Shown here: piece after piece, positions 25,230 through 33,177 of the stretch | How the letters are laid out: each line of letters opens with the position of its first letter | Position numbering within the stretch: the first letter of the stretch is position 1 | Origin: JAUIAI01 sp049680625 | Lineage (GTDB): Bacteria; Pseudomonadota; Gammaproteobacteria; Burkholderiales; Burkholderiaceae_E | DNA length: 33,254 nucleotides | Reading direction: 5' to 3' | Assembly: GCA_049680625.1 (NCBI GenBank) | Contig: JBAUID010000249.1 | Location: 1 to 33,254, forward strand | Notes under the pieces: model-generated | Database searches by the model: none | The model's input: only the letters and a program-made list of their open reading frames with translations | Told to the model about the DNA's origin: nothing | Program-made: the position numbers and the translations under genes

Positions 25230-27326
25230 TCAGGCAACTCCAATTTCGCCGCCATCAGCACGACTAATAGCAACCGTCGCTGCCCGCGGACGGAGAGTCA
25301 CGCCTTCGGGGGTTTCCTGGGCTGCGTTTGACGAATACGGCCAATTGCCCGGATGCTGGATATTGACAAAGCAAGTCTTGTTGTCAGGTGTAAACGTGAC
25401 ACCAGTGACTTCACATCCATTCGGGCCGACGAAGAAGCGCCTCAATTCAACCTGGTTTTCCGAGGTGATAGTCGCCAAAGATCCATCCGCATTGGTCAGC
25501 TGGCTAGGTACAACGGCTAGCATTTGGTCGTTTGTATAGCCGGCCACCTCTGCCGCGCCGTTATCGGTTTGAATCCACAAAATGCCGCGCTTATCAAACG
25601 CCAGACCGTCCGGGCTGGCGAACTGGTTTAATGCCTGTAAACCAGAGATGTTGACGTCAGCCGGCGCGTCAGCGTAAGAGCCGAACACAAAAATATCCCA
25701 ATTGAACGCGGTGGGGTTGTCCGACTCTATCCAGCGGATGATATGACCATTGGCATTTTCGGCACGCGGATTCGCGGCATCGGCCGGGTTGCGCGAATTT
25801 GGATCAGCGGCGCTAACCGAGCCGTCGGTGCCGCGACGCGTGTTGTTGGTCAGCGTAAAGTAAACAGCGCCTGTTTCCGGGTCAACTGCACCCCATTCGG
25901 GGCGATCCATTGGCGTCGCGCCAACAAGATCAGCGGCGACGACTGTATTGATAATTATCTGATACTGCGTATTAAATTGTGCCAGTGCCGGGTTGCTGGT
26001 GGTCAATGGCTCCCAGGTTCCTGTGCCGTCTTCGTTAAAGCGTGCAACGTATAAGGTGCCGTTATCCATATATTTTGCCCCGGTAGCCAACCGGTCAGCC
26101 GGATCAAGGTCAGCCGGGTCCCACGATGCCGCCGATACAAACTTGTAGATGTACTCGCCGCGACCGTCGTGCCCGGAATAAAACACCACCGGTTCACCGG
26201 CGACCAACCGCCCAGGCACGCAACCCTCGTGGCGGAATCGCCCAAGGGCCGACCGTTTAACCGCGATAGATTCGGCAGTATACGGGTCGATTTCGACGAT
26301 GTAGCCGTGCCCGTTTGGCTCGTTGCGATAGTCAAAGGCCGCGCTGTTTTCCCCGGGAGTCGAGTCGAATCGGGCAAACTCATCATCAACCTCGGTTGCA
26401 TCGCCGGCAAGATCTTCCCATCCATAACGCGTACCTTCGTCTTCAATGCCGATACGGATCTGATCCGCAGTCTGCTCGCCTTTGTTAACGAAGTAGCCCG
26501 GCCAGTTTTCTTCGCAAGTCAGGTAGGTACCCCAGGGGGTGTAACCGTTACCACAGTTGTTCAATGTACCGCGGACTCTGGCACCATCAGGAGAAAACTT
26601 GGTAACCAGTAAACCACAGCCGGCCACTGGTCCGGAAACTTTCATCTCTGACCCACCGGTATAGCGGCGGTTGAGCGGATCGTCGAGAACGACGCGCCAC
26701 TGTCCAGCCCGATCACGCTTAACGCGGACCACGCTAACACCGTGCGAAATGATCTCCTTACGAATTTCATCAACAACATTGCGCTTGCCAGTCGCTTCAT
26801 CGCGAGTCGGCCCATCGGGATGCAATGCATTCTGGTCAATATACTCGTGATTGATCACGAGGATGCCGTCTTGTGCGTTGCCATCAACAGGAAAATAATA
26901 GATGCCGTCGTGATGCATGCCGATTGCATGCGACAACTCTTCGCTCGTATTCGTGCCGTCAGCAAGCCACGCACAGCCGTTGTCTTTCAGCGGGTCACCC
27001 CACGGAGCCAACGTTTGGGCAATATAGCCAGCCGGAACAACAACGGCATCAGTAAGCGACCCTGGAATCGAATCGAAGCCAAGCGTTACTGAAGATAAAT
27101 TTCCCGGCGGCACCACCGATTCAGCTCTGTCGCTGGCAACAGTTGAGGTATTGTCGATATCGTTCGACCCACAGGCTGCCAGCATGCTGCCAAGCATCGT
27201 GGCAGAAGCCATCCCCAGTCCTCCGCGTAATATCGAACGTCGACTCATCGACTTTTCCAGAATCGCAGAAAAGGGCTCATTGCCCGACTTGTTATGGAGT
27301 CGCGGATCGAAGGTTGCGTTACTCAT
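25230..27326 (-). CDS. phoX: PhoX-family alkaline phosphatase, Tat-exported
   Basis: The 698-residue protein of the PhoX (DUF839) family is a calcium/iron-dependent alkaline phosphatase that frees phosphate from organic esters. The N-terminus has the twin-arginine motif SRRSILRGG (residues 28-36). Next comes a hydrophobic stretch ending MLAACGS, whose L-A-A-C at 49-52 resembles a lipobox, so it may be membrane-anchored after Tat export. Conserved PhoX segments are NNCGNGYTPWGTYLTCEENW (metal-site Cys and Glu), EIDPYTAES, PEWGAVDPETGAVYFTLTNN and VTFTPDNKTCFVNIQHPG. It is transcribed toward arsC and pstS1. A weak Pho box with a -10 at the usual spacing lies upstream. Confidence 0.93.
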   Translation of the reverse strand: MSNATFDPRLHNKSGNEPFSAILEKSMSRRSILRGGLGMASATMLGSMLAACGSNDIDNTSTVASDRAESVVPPGNLSSVTLGFDSIPGSLTDAVVVPAGYIAQTLAPWGDPLKDNGCAWLADGTNTSEELSHAIGMHHDGIYYFPVDGNAQDGILVINHEYIDQNALHPDGPTRDEATGKRNVVDEIRKEIISHGVSVVRVKRDRAGQWRVVLDDPLNRRYTGGSEMKVSGPVAGCGLLVTKFSPDGARVRGTLNNCGNGYTPWGTYLTCEENWPGYFVNKGEQTADQIRIGIEDEGTRYGWEDLAGDATEVDDEFARFDSTPGENSAAFDYRNEPNGHGYIVEIDPYTAESIAVKRSALGRFRHEGCVPGRLVAGEPVVFYSGHDGRGEYIYKFVSAASWDPADLDPADRLATGAKYMDNGTLYVARFNEDGTGTWEPLTTSNPALAQFNTQYQIIINTVVAADLVGATPMDRPEWGAVDPETGAVYFTLTNNTRRGTDGSVSAADPNSRNPADAANPRAENANGHIIRWIESDNPTAFNWDIFVFGSYADAPADVNISGLQALNQFASPDGLAFDKRGILWIQTDNGAAEVAGYTNDQMLAVVPSQLTNADGSLATITSENQVELRRFFVGPNGCEVTGVTFTPDNKTCFVNIQHPGNWPYSSNAAQETPEGVTLRPRAATVAISRADGGEIGVA

Positions 27327-27388
27327 GATTGTTTGGTTTCCCTGGTTGAGTTTTTTTGAAACTTGAATTTGAGTTTGCTTCGCACCTA

Positions 27389-27422
27389 ACGTTAAGAACT
27401 AAATATGACGCCGATATTACTT
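27389..27422 (-). promoter_or_regulatory. candidate Pho box and -10 of phoX
   Basis: On the - strand, AAGTAATATCGGCGTCATA (27422-27404) has one good half-site (GTCATA) and one degenerate half-site (GTAAT) 11 bases apart. Exactly nine bases later is TAACGT (27394-27389). The weak box alone would not be convincing; the shared geometry with the other Pho promoters makes it plausible. Confidence 0.5.
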
Positions 27423-27585
27423 AGTCAAAATTATTCGATACAAACCATTCGATTCGAATCACTAGAGCCGAACTGTTCACCAGCAAGAATTGCAGCAGCT
27501 CATGCTCGCCCTCAGGTAACAACTCGCAGTAAACTGCATCGAACGCATCAGACCGATGCACCCCGGCAACCAAAAGGAGACTCTC

Positions 27586-27909
27586 ATGGCAATTTATGAA
27601 CTGCGTACTTACGACGTTATCGTCGGAAAAATGTCTGAAGTAATTGATTTATATAAAAACTACGGATACCCAGCCTTGCAAAAAGGCGGCTTTGACAAGA
27701 ACCTGGTGGGTTATTTTGTTGGGGACGTCGGCGCAATCAACCAGCTAGTCCATATCTGGAAGTTCGACGACCCCAACGCCCGCGATGCATTCTGGAAACG
27801 CTTGTTTGCTGATGACGACTTTATGGCCTTTGCCGGAAAACTACGTCCAAACGTCAAGAACCAGCAGAATAAGTTGATGAATGCAGCACCCTGGGGCTCC
27901 CACCCGTGA
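27586..27909 (+). CDS. NIPSNAP-family protein
   Basis: The 107-residue protein has the NIPSNAP dimeric alpha/beta-barrel signature. It begins MAIYELRTYDVIVGKM, continues VGYFVGDVGAINQLVHIWKFDD with RDAFWKRLFADDDF, and ends in a short helix. The function of bacterial NIPSNAP proteins is not known. AAAAGGAGA just upstream of ATG 27586 is the strongest ribosome-binding site in the window and decides the start over an earlier in-frame ATG at 27556. It is divergent from phoX and convergent with pstB2. I see no Pho box facing it, so co-regulation with the phosphate genes is only a possibility. Confidence 0.85.
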   Translation: MAIYELRTYDVIVGKMSEVIDLYKNYGYPALQKGGFDKNLVGYFVGDVGAINQLVHIWKFDDPNARDAFWKRLFADDDFMAFAGKLRPNVKNQQNKLMNAAPWGSHP

Positions 27910-28231
27910 ACTTGTTCAGACTGACCAACCGATAAACGGATACACGCAACAAGGGGGCGCCCTACAACGGTGTTTTTATCGGTCATTTCCCTGGCCTGTC
28001 GGGCTGGCACCAGGAACGATTAGATTCGTTTGTCAGCCAGCCCCCAGGAGTTCATCGCCGTGCGACGCACGACCGCCGTCGAATCACCCGACAACGCCTT
28101 TATGGGCGCTTGTTGTAAGTCGCTGGAATCAGCGTAGCAATTGCGCGAGCGTCTAACCAGAACAACAAAGGGCCGCTAAAGCGACGGTTCGGTTTGATTT
28201 ATCTGTTCTCGGAAATCGCGACCGATCAATA
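27910..28231. other. non-coding stretch between NIPSNAP gene and pstB2
   Basis: About 320 bases lie between two convergent genes with no supported gene. GGGCTGGC (28001-28008) and GCCAGCCC (28036-28043) form an 8-bp inverted repeat. Its 27-base loop holds a smaller hairpin (AACGA/TCGTT). GCCGC TAAA GCGAC (28172-28185) followed on the - strand by CCCTTTGTTGTT may be a weak terminator for pstB2. Confidence 0.5.
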
Positions 28232-29167
28232 CTACCCAAATACACCAGTAACGTAGTCTTCTGTTAACTGATGAACAGGGGCACTAAATACTTGTTTGGT
28301 CTCGCCGATCTCGATTAAGTCGCCCAGGTGAAAATATGCGGTCCGGTCAGAAACCCGAGCCGCCTGTTGCATAGAATGGGTAACAATGGCGATCGAAAAC
28401 TGATCGCGTAACTCAAGCATCAACTCTTCAACTTTAGCCGTCGAAATAGGATCCAGCGCGGAGCATGGCTCATCCATGAGCAAAACTTCGGGTTCCACCG
28501 CAATTGCGCGGGCAATACATAAGCGTTGCTGCTGGCCACCGGACAATCCGTTTCCGGGCTGACTCAGCCGGTCTTTCGCCTCATCCCATAAGCCGGCGCG
28601 GCGCAAACTCGACTCAACAATAATGTCAAGATCAGCCTTAGTTGTCGCCAGACGATGAATTCTGGGGCCAAATGCCACGTTCTCCCAGATGGACTTCGGA
28701 AACGGATTCGGCTTCTGAAAGACCATACCCACTCTGGCGCGCAGCGGCACGACATCGATATCCGGGTGATTGACGTCTTCCCCATCAAGCATAATAGTGC
28801 CCGTCACCCGGCAGCCTTCGATCGTGTCGTTCATCCGGTTCATACAGCGTAGAAAGGTGCTCTTTCCGCAACCGGATGGGCCAATCATCGCCAGGATTTC
28901 ATGGCGCCCAATATCAAGATCGATTCCCTTGATTGCATGTGATTCACCGTAGTAAACGTTGATACCAGTTGCTCGGATTGCAGGCTTGCCTACCCGGGGA
29001 TCACCAACCGTTGTCCGCGATTCACGATCCACGGTCGCGGTATGACGCAATAGTTCAACACTATCCTTCTTTTTAGCACCGGCAACCAACGCTTTAGCCA
29101 TACCAGGCGGCATTGCGCTACCGTGATCGGGGTTGGAGTTGGAGTTGGGGTTCTGACTGGTGTTCAT
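28232..29167 (-). CDS. pstB: phosphate ABC transporter ATP-binding protein PstB (system 2)
   Basis: The 311-residue PstB has Walker A IGPSGCGKSTFLRCMNRMND, MVFQKPNPFPKSIWENVAFG, signature LSGGQQQRLCIARA, Walker B VLLMDEPCSALDP and the switch IAIVTHSMQQAAR, ending YVTGVFG. Compared with PstB1 it has an N-terminal extension of about 60 residues that is low in complexity at first (QNPNSNSNP, encoded by a 6-base tandem repeat). The extension is then charged (AKKKDSVELLRHTATVD). AGGGA upstream of ATG 29167 supports the long start. It follows pstA2 by 30 bases and ends the pstS2-C2-A2-B2 operon; no phoU follows. Confidence 0.94.
   Translation of the reverse strand: MNTSQNPNSNSNPDHGSAMPPGMAKALVAGAKKKDSVELLRHTATVDRESRTTVGDPRVGKPAIRATGINVYYGESHAIKGIDLDIGRHEILAMIGPSGCGKSTFLRCMNRMNDTIEGCRVTGTIMLDGEDVNHPDIDVVPLRARVGMVFQKPNPFPKSIWENVAFGPRIHRLATTKADLDIIVESSLRRAGLWDEAKDRLSQPGNGLSGGQQQRLCIARAIAVEPEVLLMDEPCSALDPISTAKVEELMLELRDQFSIAIVTHSMQQAARVSDRTAYFHLGDLIEIGETKQVFSAPVHQLTEDYVTGVFG
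29129..29152 (-). repeat. 6-base tandem repeat inside pstB2
   Basis: Four 6-base units (GGGGTT, GGAGTT, GGAGTT, GGGGTT on the + strand) encode the Asn-Pro/Asn-Ser run near the PstB2 N-terminus. Copy-number change would add or remove two residues at a time without shifting the frame. Confidence 0.7.
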
Positions 29168-29197
29168 TAATCGTTCCCTGGTTGTTTATGGTTACGG

Positions 29198-30526
29198 CTA
29201 CCAGCGCCGCTCGAATTGACGGCGCAACAGCACAGCCAATGCATTCATCAAAATAAGAAATATCAACAGAACAAGAATCGCGCCGGATGTGCGCTCGACG
29301 AACGCGCGTTCCGGGCTGTCAGCCCACAGGTAAATCTGCACCGGGAGGGCGGTCGCCGAATCAGTAAATCCCTGGGGAACATCGACAATAAAAGCAACCA
29401 TCCCAATCATGAGCAATGGCGCTGTTTCACCCAACGCCTGAGCCATACCAATGATGGTTCCGGTTAGCATCCCGGGCATCGCCAATGGCAGAACATGAAA
29501 CAAAATAGTCTGCATCGGTGATGCACCGATTCCAAGAGCAGCCTGACGGATCGACGGAGGTACGGCCTTAAGTGCCGCTCGACTAGCGATAATAATTGTC
29601 GGCAATGTCATCAAGGTTAACACCAGGCCACCAACCAACGGTATTGACCGATGCATTCCAAACAAATTGATGAATACAGCCAGACCAAGCAATCCGAATA
29701 CGATTGATGGTACCGCCGCGAGGTTATTGATATTCACCTCAATTATGTCAGTCAATCGATTCTTGGGCGCAAACTCTTCCAGATAAATTGCTGCCGCCAC
29801 GCCAAGCGGAAATGACAATGCCAGGGTAACGATCAAAGTGTAAAACGACCCCATCGAAGCCCCCCATATACCTGCTTGTTCCGGGTCTCGAGAGTCACCC
29901 GCGGTAAAGAATGTTGTATTGAAATGACTGGCAATCCGACCTTCGGCCTGCAGTTTATCCAGCCACTTAATTTTGTAGTCTTTGACCCGCCGGTCAGCTT
30001 CATCTGTTTCCCGGGAGATATGTCCTTTCAGGAACATGTCGGCTTCATCATCGATGGCCGCAGCAACAACCACGGTCTGACCGATCAGATCTGGATTAGC
30101 CAACACACGATCACGAAGATCAAACTGGGCACCGGAGCTGACCAAACCAGCCAGTTCGCGCTTCTCGCGACGATCTGTCACCTCTGGAAACAACGCGTAA
30201 GTCGCTTTTTTTATAAGCACGCCGTAATCGGCAGCGGCCAGAGCTTTGGGGTCGCGTTTACCCTCTGGGTCGAGTGCTTTTTCGTCAAGCGGGACTTCAA
30301 TCAGGATTTCATAATTCCAGAATGCGCTATATCCTTTGAGCGTAATCGAGCCGATTAACAGCACCAGGAAAAGCAATCCCAGGCAAACAGCCCCAAAACC
30401 CAGCGCCTTGAATCGTTTTTCAGCTGCGTACCGGACAGCCAGCCCGCGCCGCACTTTGTCGACGGTTAACTCGGAACGGCTTTGGGGGTCAAGGCCACCA
30501 TTGGTTGTCATTGTTGCGTCAGTCAT
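29198..30526 (-). CDS. pstA: phosphate ABC transporter permease PstA (system 2, with DUF3333-type N-terminal region)
   Basis: The 442-residue permease is about 160 residues longer than PstA1. After the first helix (about residues 45-68) a soluble segment of some 160 residues is inserted (TLKGYSAFWNYEILIEVPL to ITSHFNTTFF-like sequence, rich in Asp, Lys and Arg), the DUF3333 region of alphaproteobacterial and Pseudomonas PstA. The transporter core follows: AAAIYLEEFAPKNRLTDII, coupling region QAALGIGASPMQTILFHVLPLA, then AQALGETAPLLMIGMVAF. The ATG at 30526 overlaps the end of pstC2 by 8 bases, indicating coupled translation. What the inserted region does is not established. Confidence 0.92.
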   Translation of the reverse strand: MTDATMTTNGGLDPQSRSELTVDKVRRGLAVRYAAEKRFKALGFGAVCLGLLFLVLLIGSITLKGYSAFWNYEILIEVPLDEKALDPEGKRDPKALAAADYGVLIKKATYALFPEVTDRREKRELAGLVSSGAQFDLRDRVLANPDLIGQTVVVAAAIDDEADMFLKGHISRETDEADRRVKDYKIKWLDKLQAEGRIASHFNTTFFTAGDSRDPEQAGIWGASMGSFYTLIVTLALSFPLGVAAAIYLEEFAPKNRLTDIIEVNINNLAAVPSIVFGLLGLAVFINLFGMHRSIPLVGGLVLTLMTLPTIIIASRAALKAVPPSIRQAALGIGASPMQTILFHVLPLAMPGMLTGTIIGMAQALGETAPLLMIGMVAFIVDVPQGFTDSATALPVQIYLWADSPERAFVERTSGAILVLLIFLILMNALAVLLRRQFERRW

Positions 30527-31901
30527 ATTGTTCCCGGTATCTCCGTACGATATGCAAAGCAATCACATTAAGTACCAGCGTCACCAAAAACAGTATTAAG
30601 CCCAGCGCAAAAGCCGCTAGTGTTTTTGCGCTGTCAAACTCCTGGTCGCCAACAAGCAGAGTCACAATCTGTACCGTAACCGTTGTCACCGCATCCAGGG
30701 GATTGACCGTGAGATTGGCGGCCAGACCCGCTGCCATCACCACAATCATGGTTTCTCCGATCGCGCGCGACAGCGCCAGCAAAATACTGCCAACCACTCC
30801 AGGTAGCGCCGCCGGTAACACGACTTTTCGAATAGTTTCTGACTTGGTTGCCCCCATTCCAAACGAGCCGTCACGCAGCGCCTGAGGAACGGCGTTAATG
30901 ACATCGTCCGATAATGACGACACAAACGGAATAATCATGACCCCCATTACCAAACCCGCGGCCAATGCACTTTCGGAGGCGACATTCAGGCCAAGCGACT
31001 CACCCGTATTCCTAATCCAGGGCGCAACGGTCAACGCAGCAAAAAATCCGTAAACCACGGTTGGAATGCCAGCCAGTATCTCCAACAACGGCTTGACGAC
31101 TGCCCGCAACCGGCGCGAACCGTATTCCGACAGGTAAATTGCTGACATCAGCCCGATCGGAACCGCAACACACATTGCGATAAACGAAATCAACATTGTT
31201 CCGACAAACAGTGGAATCGCACCAAAGGTACCGGACGAGCCGACCTGATCGGCCCGAAGCGCAGTTTGCGGGCTCCATTGAAGCCCGAAGACGAAATCAC
31301 TAAACGGCACTTTCGCGAAAAATCGCAGTGCTTCAAACAACACAGAAAATACAATGCCAACCGTGGTCAGAATCGCAATACTTGAACAAGTAATTAGCCC
31401 AATTTCGATGATGCGTTCGACGACGCTTCGAGCTCGCTGTGCGGCGTGAATGCGACTAAGCATCCACGCGCCAAGTCCCACGGAAAGCACCAGAACCAGA
31501 ATCGCCTGGGCAACCCGGCTGGTCGCCAGCAGTCCGCGATACTGATCGGCGGCCACTTCGAGTTCCGGTGACAAACTTTGACTCGTGATGCCGCCACCCA
31601 CATGGTTTCGGACATCATTGATTGCCAGACCAAGCTTATCAGCAGGCATTTGCGCAATATCCGCTGGCAGTGAAGTGACAACTATCTGGGTAACTATTGA
31701 TGTTTCGAATACAGACCACAACCCCAGTAACATCAGTGCTGGAACAGCGCACCAGAACGCCACGTATAACCCGTAATAAACTGGCAATGACTGCAACCGT
31801 CGAACGTCACCGCCAACTACCCGCATTGCCCGTTGACGCCCGAACACATAGGCGAAGCTCGATATGACCAGAAGAAACAGCAACAAGGTGCTGGATGACA
31901 T
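30519..31901 (-). CDS. pstC: phosphate ABC transporter permease PstC (system 2, extended type)
   Basis: The 460-residue permease has two extra N-terminal helices (about residues 3-20 and 40-65). A hydrophilic segment of about 70 residues follows (TSLPADIAQMPADKLGLAIN onward) before the six-helix transporter core. Core landmarks are VGLMSAIYLSEYGSRRLRA, LLEILAGIPTVVYGFFAAL and the coupling region GSFGMGATKSETIRKVVLPA, followed by SRAIGETMIVVMAAG. This layout is typical of Alphaproteobacteria and Pseudomonas. The ATG at 31901 is chosen because GGA lies eight bases upstream; a TTG at 31928 would add nine residues. It follows pstS2 across a terminator-like hairpin. Confidence 0.92.
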   Translation of the reverse strand: MSSSTLLLFLLVISSFAYVFGRQRAMRVVGGDVRRLQSLPVYYGLYVAFWCAVPALMLLGLWSVFETSIVTQIVVTSLPADIAQMPADKLGLAINDVRNHVGGGITSQSLSPELEVAADQYRGLLATSRVAQAILVLVLSVGLGAWMLSRIHAAQRARSVVERIIEIGLITCSSIAILTTVGIVFSVLFEALRFFAKVPFSDFVFGLQWSPQTALRADQVGSSGTFGAIPLFVGTMLISFIAMCVAVPIGLMSAIYLSEYGSRRLRAVVKPLLEILAGIPTVVYGFFAALTVAPWIRNTGESLGLNVASESALAAGLVMGVMIIPFVSSLSDDVINAVPQALRDGSFGMGATKSETIRKVVLPAALPGVVGSILLALSRAIGETMIVVMAAGLAANLTVNPLDAVTTVTVQIVTLLVGDQEFDSAKTLAAFALGLILFLVTLVLNVIALHIVRRYREQYD

Positions 31902-31982
31902 AACGCTATTCCGATTTTCCGAATTCAATAACTTGTATTGAGGCCTAACCGTGTTGAATCGACATCAATGGTGGGCTCTGAC

Positions 31983-32011
31983 GACAAAAAGGGGGCCTGC
32001 CCCCTTTTGTC
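31983..32011 (-). terminator. terminator-like hairpin between pstS2 and pstC2
   Basis: On the - strand AAAAGGGGGC, AGG, then CCCCCTTTTT form a strong stem with A on the left and T on the right arm, the classic (bidirectional) intrinsic terminator shape. It is 22 bases after the pstS2 stop and before pstC2. Partial read-through would give more PstS2 than membrane subunits. Confidence 0.75.
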
Positions 32012-32032
32012 CGAACTTAAATATGTCAAAAA

Positions 32033-33067
32033 TTACTTCGCTGACATCGGCATCATTTGTGTTGCATCAGAAAAAACCTTCTTGCGATCAGCCGTCGGCA
32101 GGGGAATCAGGCCGCGATCAGACAGATAACCACCTTCACCAAACGCCTTTTCGCTGACAAATTCAGCAACGAACTCTTTCAGGCCAGGAATCACGCCAAC
32201 ATGTGCGCTCTTTACGTAAAAGAACAGCGGACGGGACACCTTGTAGTCACCCGAGGCGATGGTTTCAAACTCAGGCTTGACCCCTTCGATCTGGACACCT
32301 TTGATCTTGTCCAGGTTTTGGTCCAGGAAGCTGTATCCAAAGATTCCGAGGGCACCGGGGTTAGCGTCCAGCTTTTGAACGATCAGATTGTCGTTTTCAC
32401 CGGCTTCTACGAATGCACCATCTTCACGCATTTCATGGCAATAGGCTGTAACCTTCTTTTTGTCCATGCCCTTGAACACAGGGTAACCCTTGCAACCTTT
32501 TTCCATTACCAACTCAAGAAACGCGTCCCGAGTGCCCGAGGTGGGCGGTGGGCCAAGCACTTCAATTTTGGTGGCCGGCAATCTGGCGTTTATTTCTTTC
32601 CAGGTTTTGTATGGATTTGCGATCAATTGAGTCCCGCTTTGATCGGGAACCATTTTGGCCAGCGCCCAATACAGTTCGCGGCGTGACAGTTCCATATCGG
32701 GGGCCGCCTTACTGTGGCCAAGGGTAATTCCGTCGTAACCTATTTTTACTTCGGTAATGTCTTTGACGCCATTCGCTGCGCATTTCTCGATTTCTGATGA
32801 CTTAATTGCACGCGATGCGTTGGTGATGTCCGGGTACTGAACGCCAACGCCTGAACAGAACAACTTCAAGCCGCCACCCGAACCAGTTGACTCGATTTTT
32901 GGGGTCTTAAAATTCGTCAGCTTGCCAAACTGCTCAGCAACAACGGTTGCAAACGGATAAACGGTAGATGAACCAACAATGCTGATCTGGTCACGCGATT
33001 GCGCAGATGCAGTGGCAGCCGTCGCTAGCAGTGTAGCGGCAGCGATAATCTGTACAGAATTTTTCAT
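32033..33067 (-). CDS. pstS: periplasmic phosphate-binding protein PstS (system 2)
   Basis: The 344-residue binding protein has a Sec signal ending TASA (cleavage after residue 22). The mature start is of the other PstS subtype, DQISIVGSSTVYPFATVVAEQF. Phosphate-contact segments are IESTGSGGGLKLFCSG, DITNASRAIKSSE and GPPPTSGTRDAFLEL. It is only distantly similar to PstS1 here. GGGAGAAACCC before ATG 33067 is a good ribosome site, and an upstream in-frame ATG at 33118 lacks one. It is first in its operon, just after a near-consensus Pho box. Confidence 0.95.
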   Translation of the reverse strand: MKNSVQIIAAATLLATAATASAQSRDQISIVGSSTVYPFATVVAEQFGKLTNFKTPKIESTGSGGGLKLFCSGVGVQYPDITNASRAIKSSEIEKCAANGVKDITEVKIGYDGITLGHSKAAPDMELSRRELYWALAKMVPDQSGTQLIANPYKTWKEINARLPATKIEVLGPPPTSGTRDAFLELVMEKGCKGYPVFKGMDKKKVTAYCHEMREDGAFVEAGENDNLIVQKLDANPGALGIFGYSFLDQNLDKIKGVQIEGVKPEFETIASGDYKVSRPLFFYVKSAHVGVIPGLKEFVAEFVSEKAFGEGGYLSDRGLIPLPTADRKKVFSDATQMMPMSAK

Positions 33068-33143
33068 GGGTTTCTCCCTAACTGAATTTAATGGTGGCGC
33101 CGATACATACATGCACACCGGCTGAGCATTAGCGCCTGGGGGA

Positions 33144-33177
33144 ATCCTAGAAAAATAGTGTGACCGATTTATGACAG
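33144..33177 (-). promoter_or_regulatory. Pho box and -10 of the pstS2 operon
   Basis: On the - strand, CTGTCATAAATCGGTCACA (33177-33159) matches the Pho-box consensus almost perfectly, with half-sites 11 bases apart. Nine bases downstream is TAGGAT (33149-33144), a good -10. The start of transcription would be about 70 bases before the pstS2 ATG. Confidence 0.82.

Noticed and set aside
27421..27585. Phosphate control of the NIPSNAP gene
   Set aside because: No pair of GTCA half-sites 11 bases apart faces this gene; its location in the Pho island alone does not justify the claim.
32057..32686. 209-codon open frame on the + strand opposite pstS2
   Set aside because: It lies wholly inside a certain gene on the other strand, has no ribosome site or recognisable domain, and reflects the codon bias of pstS2.
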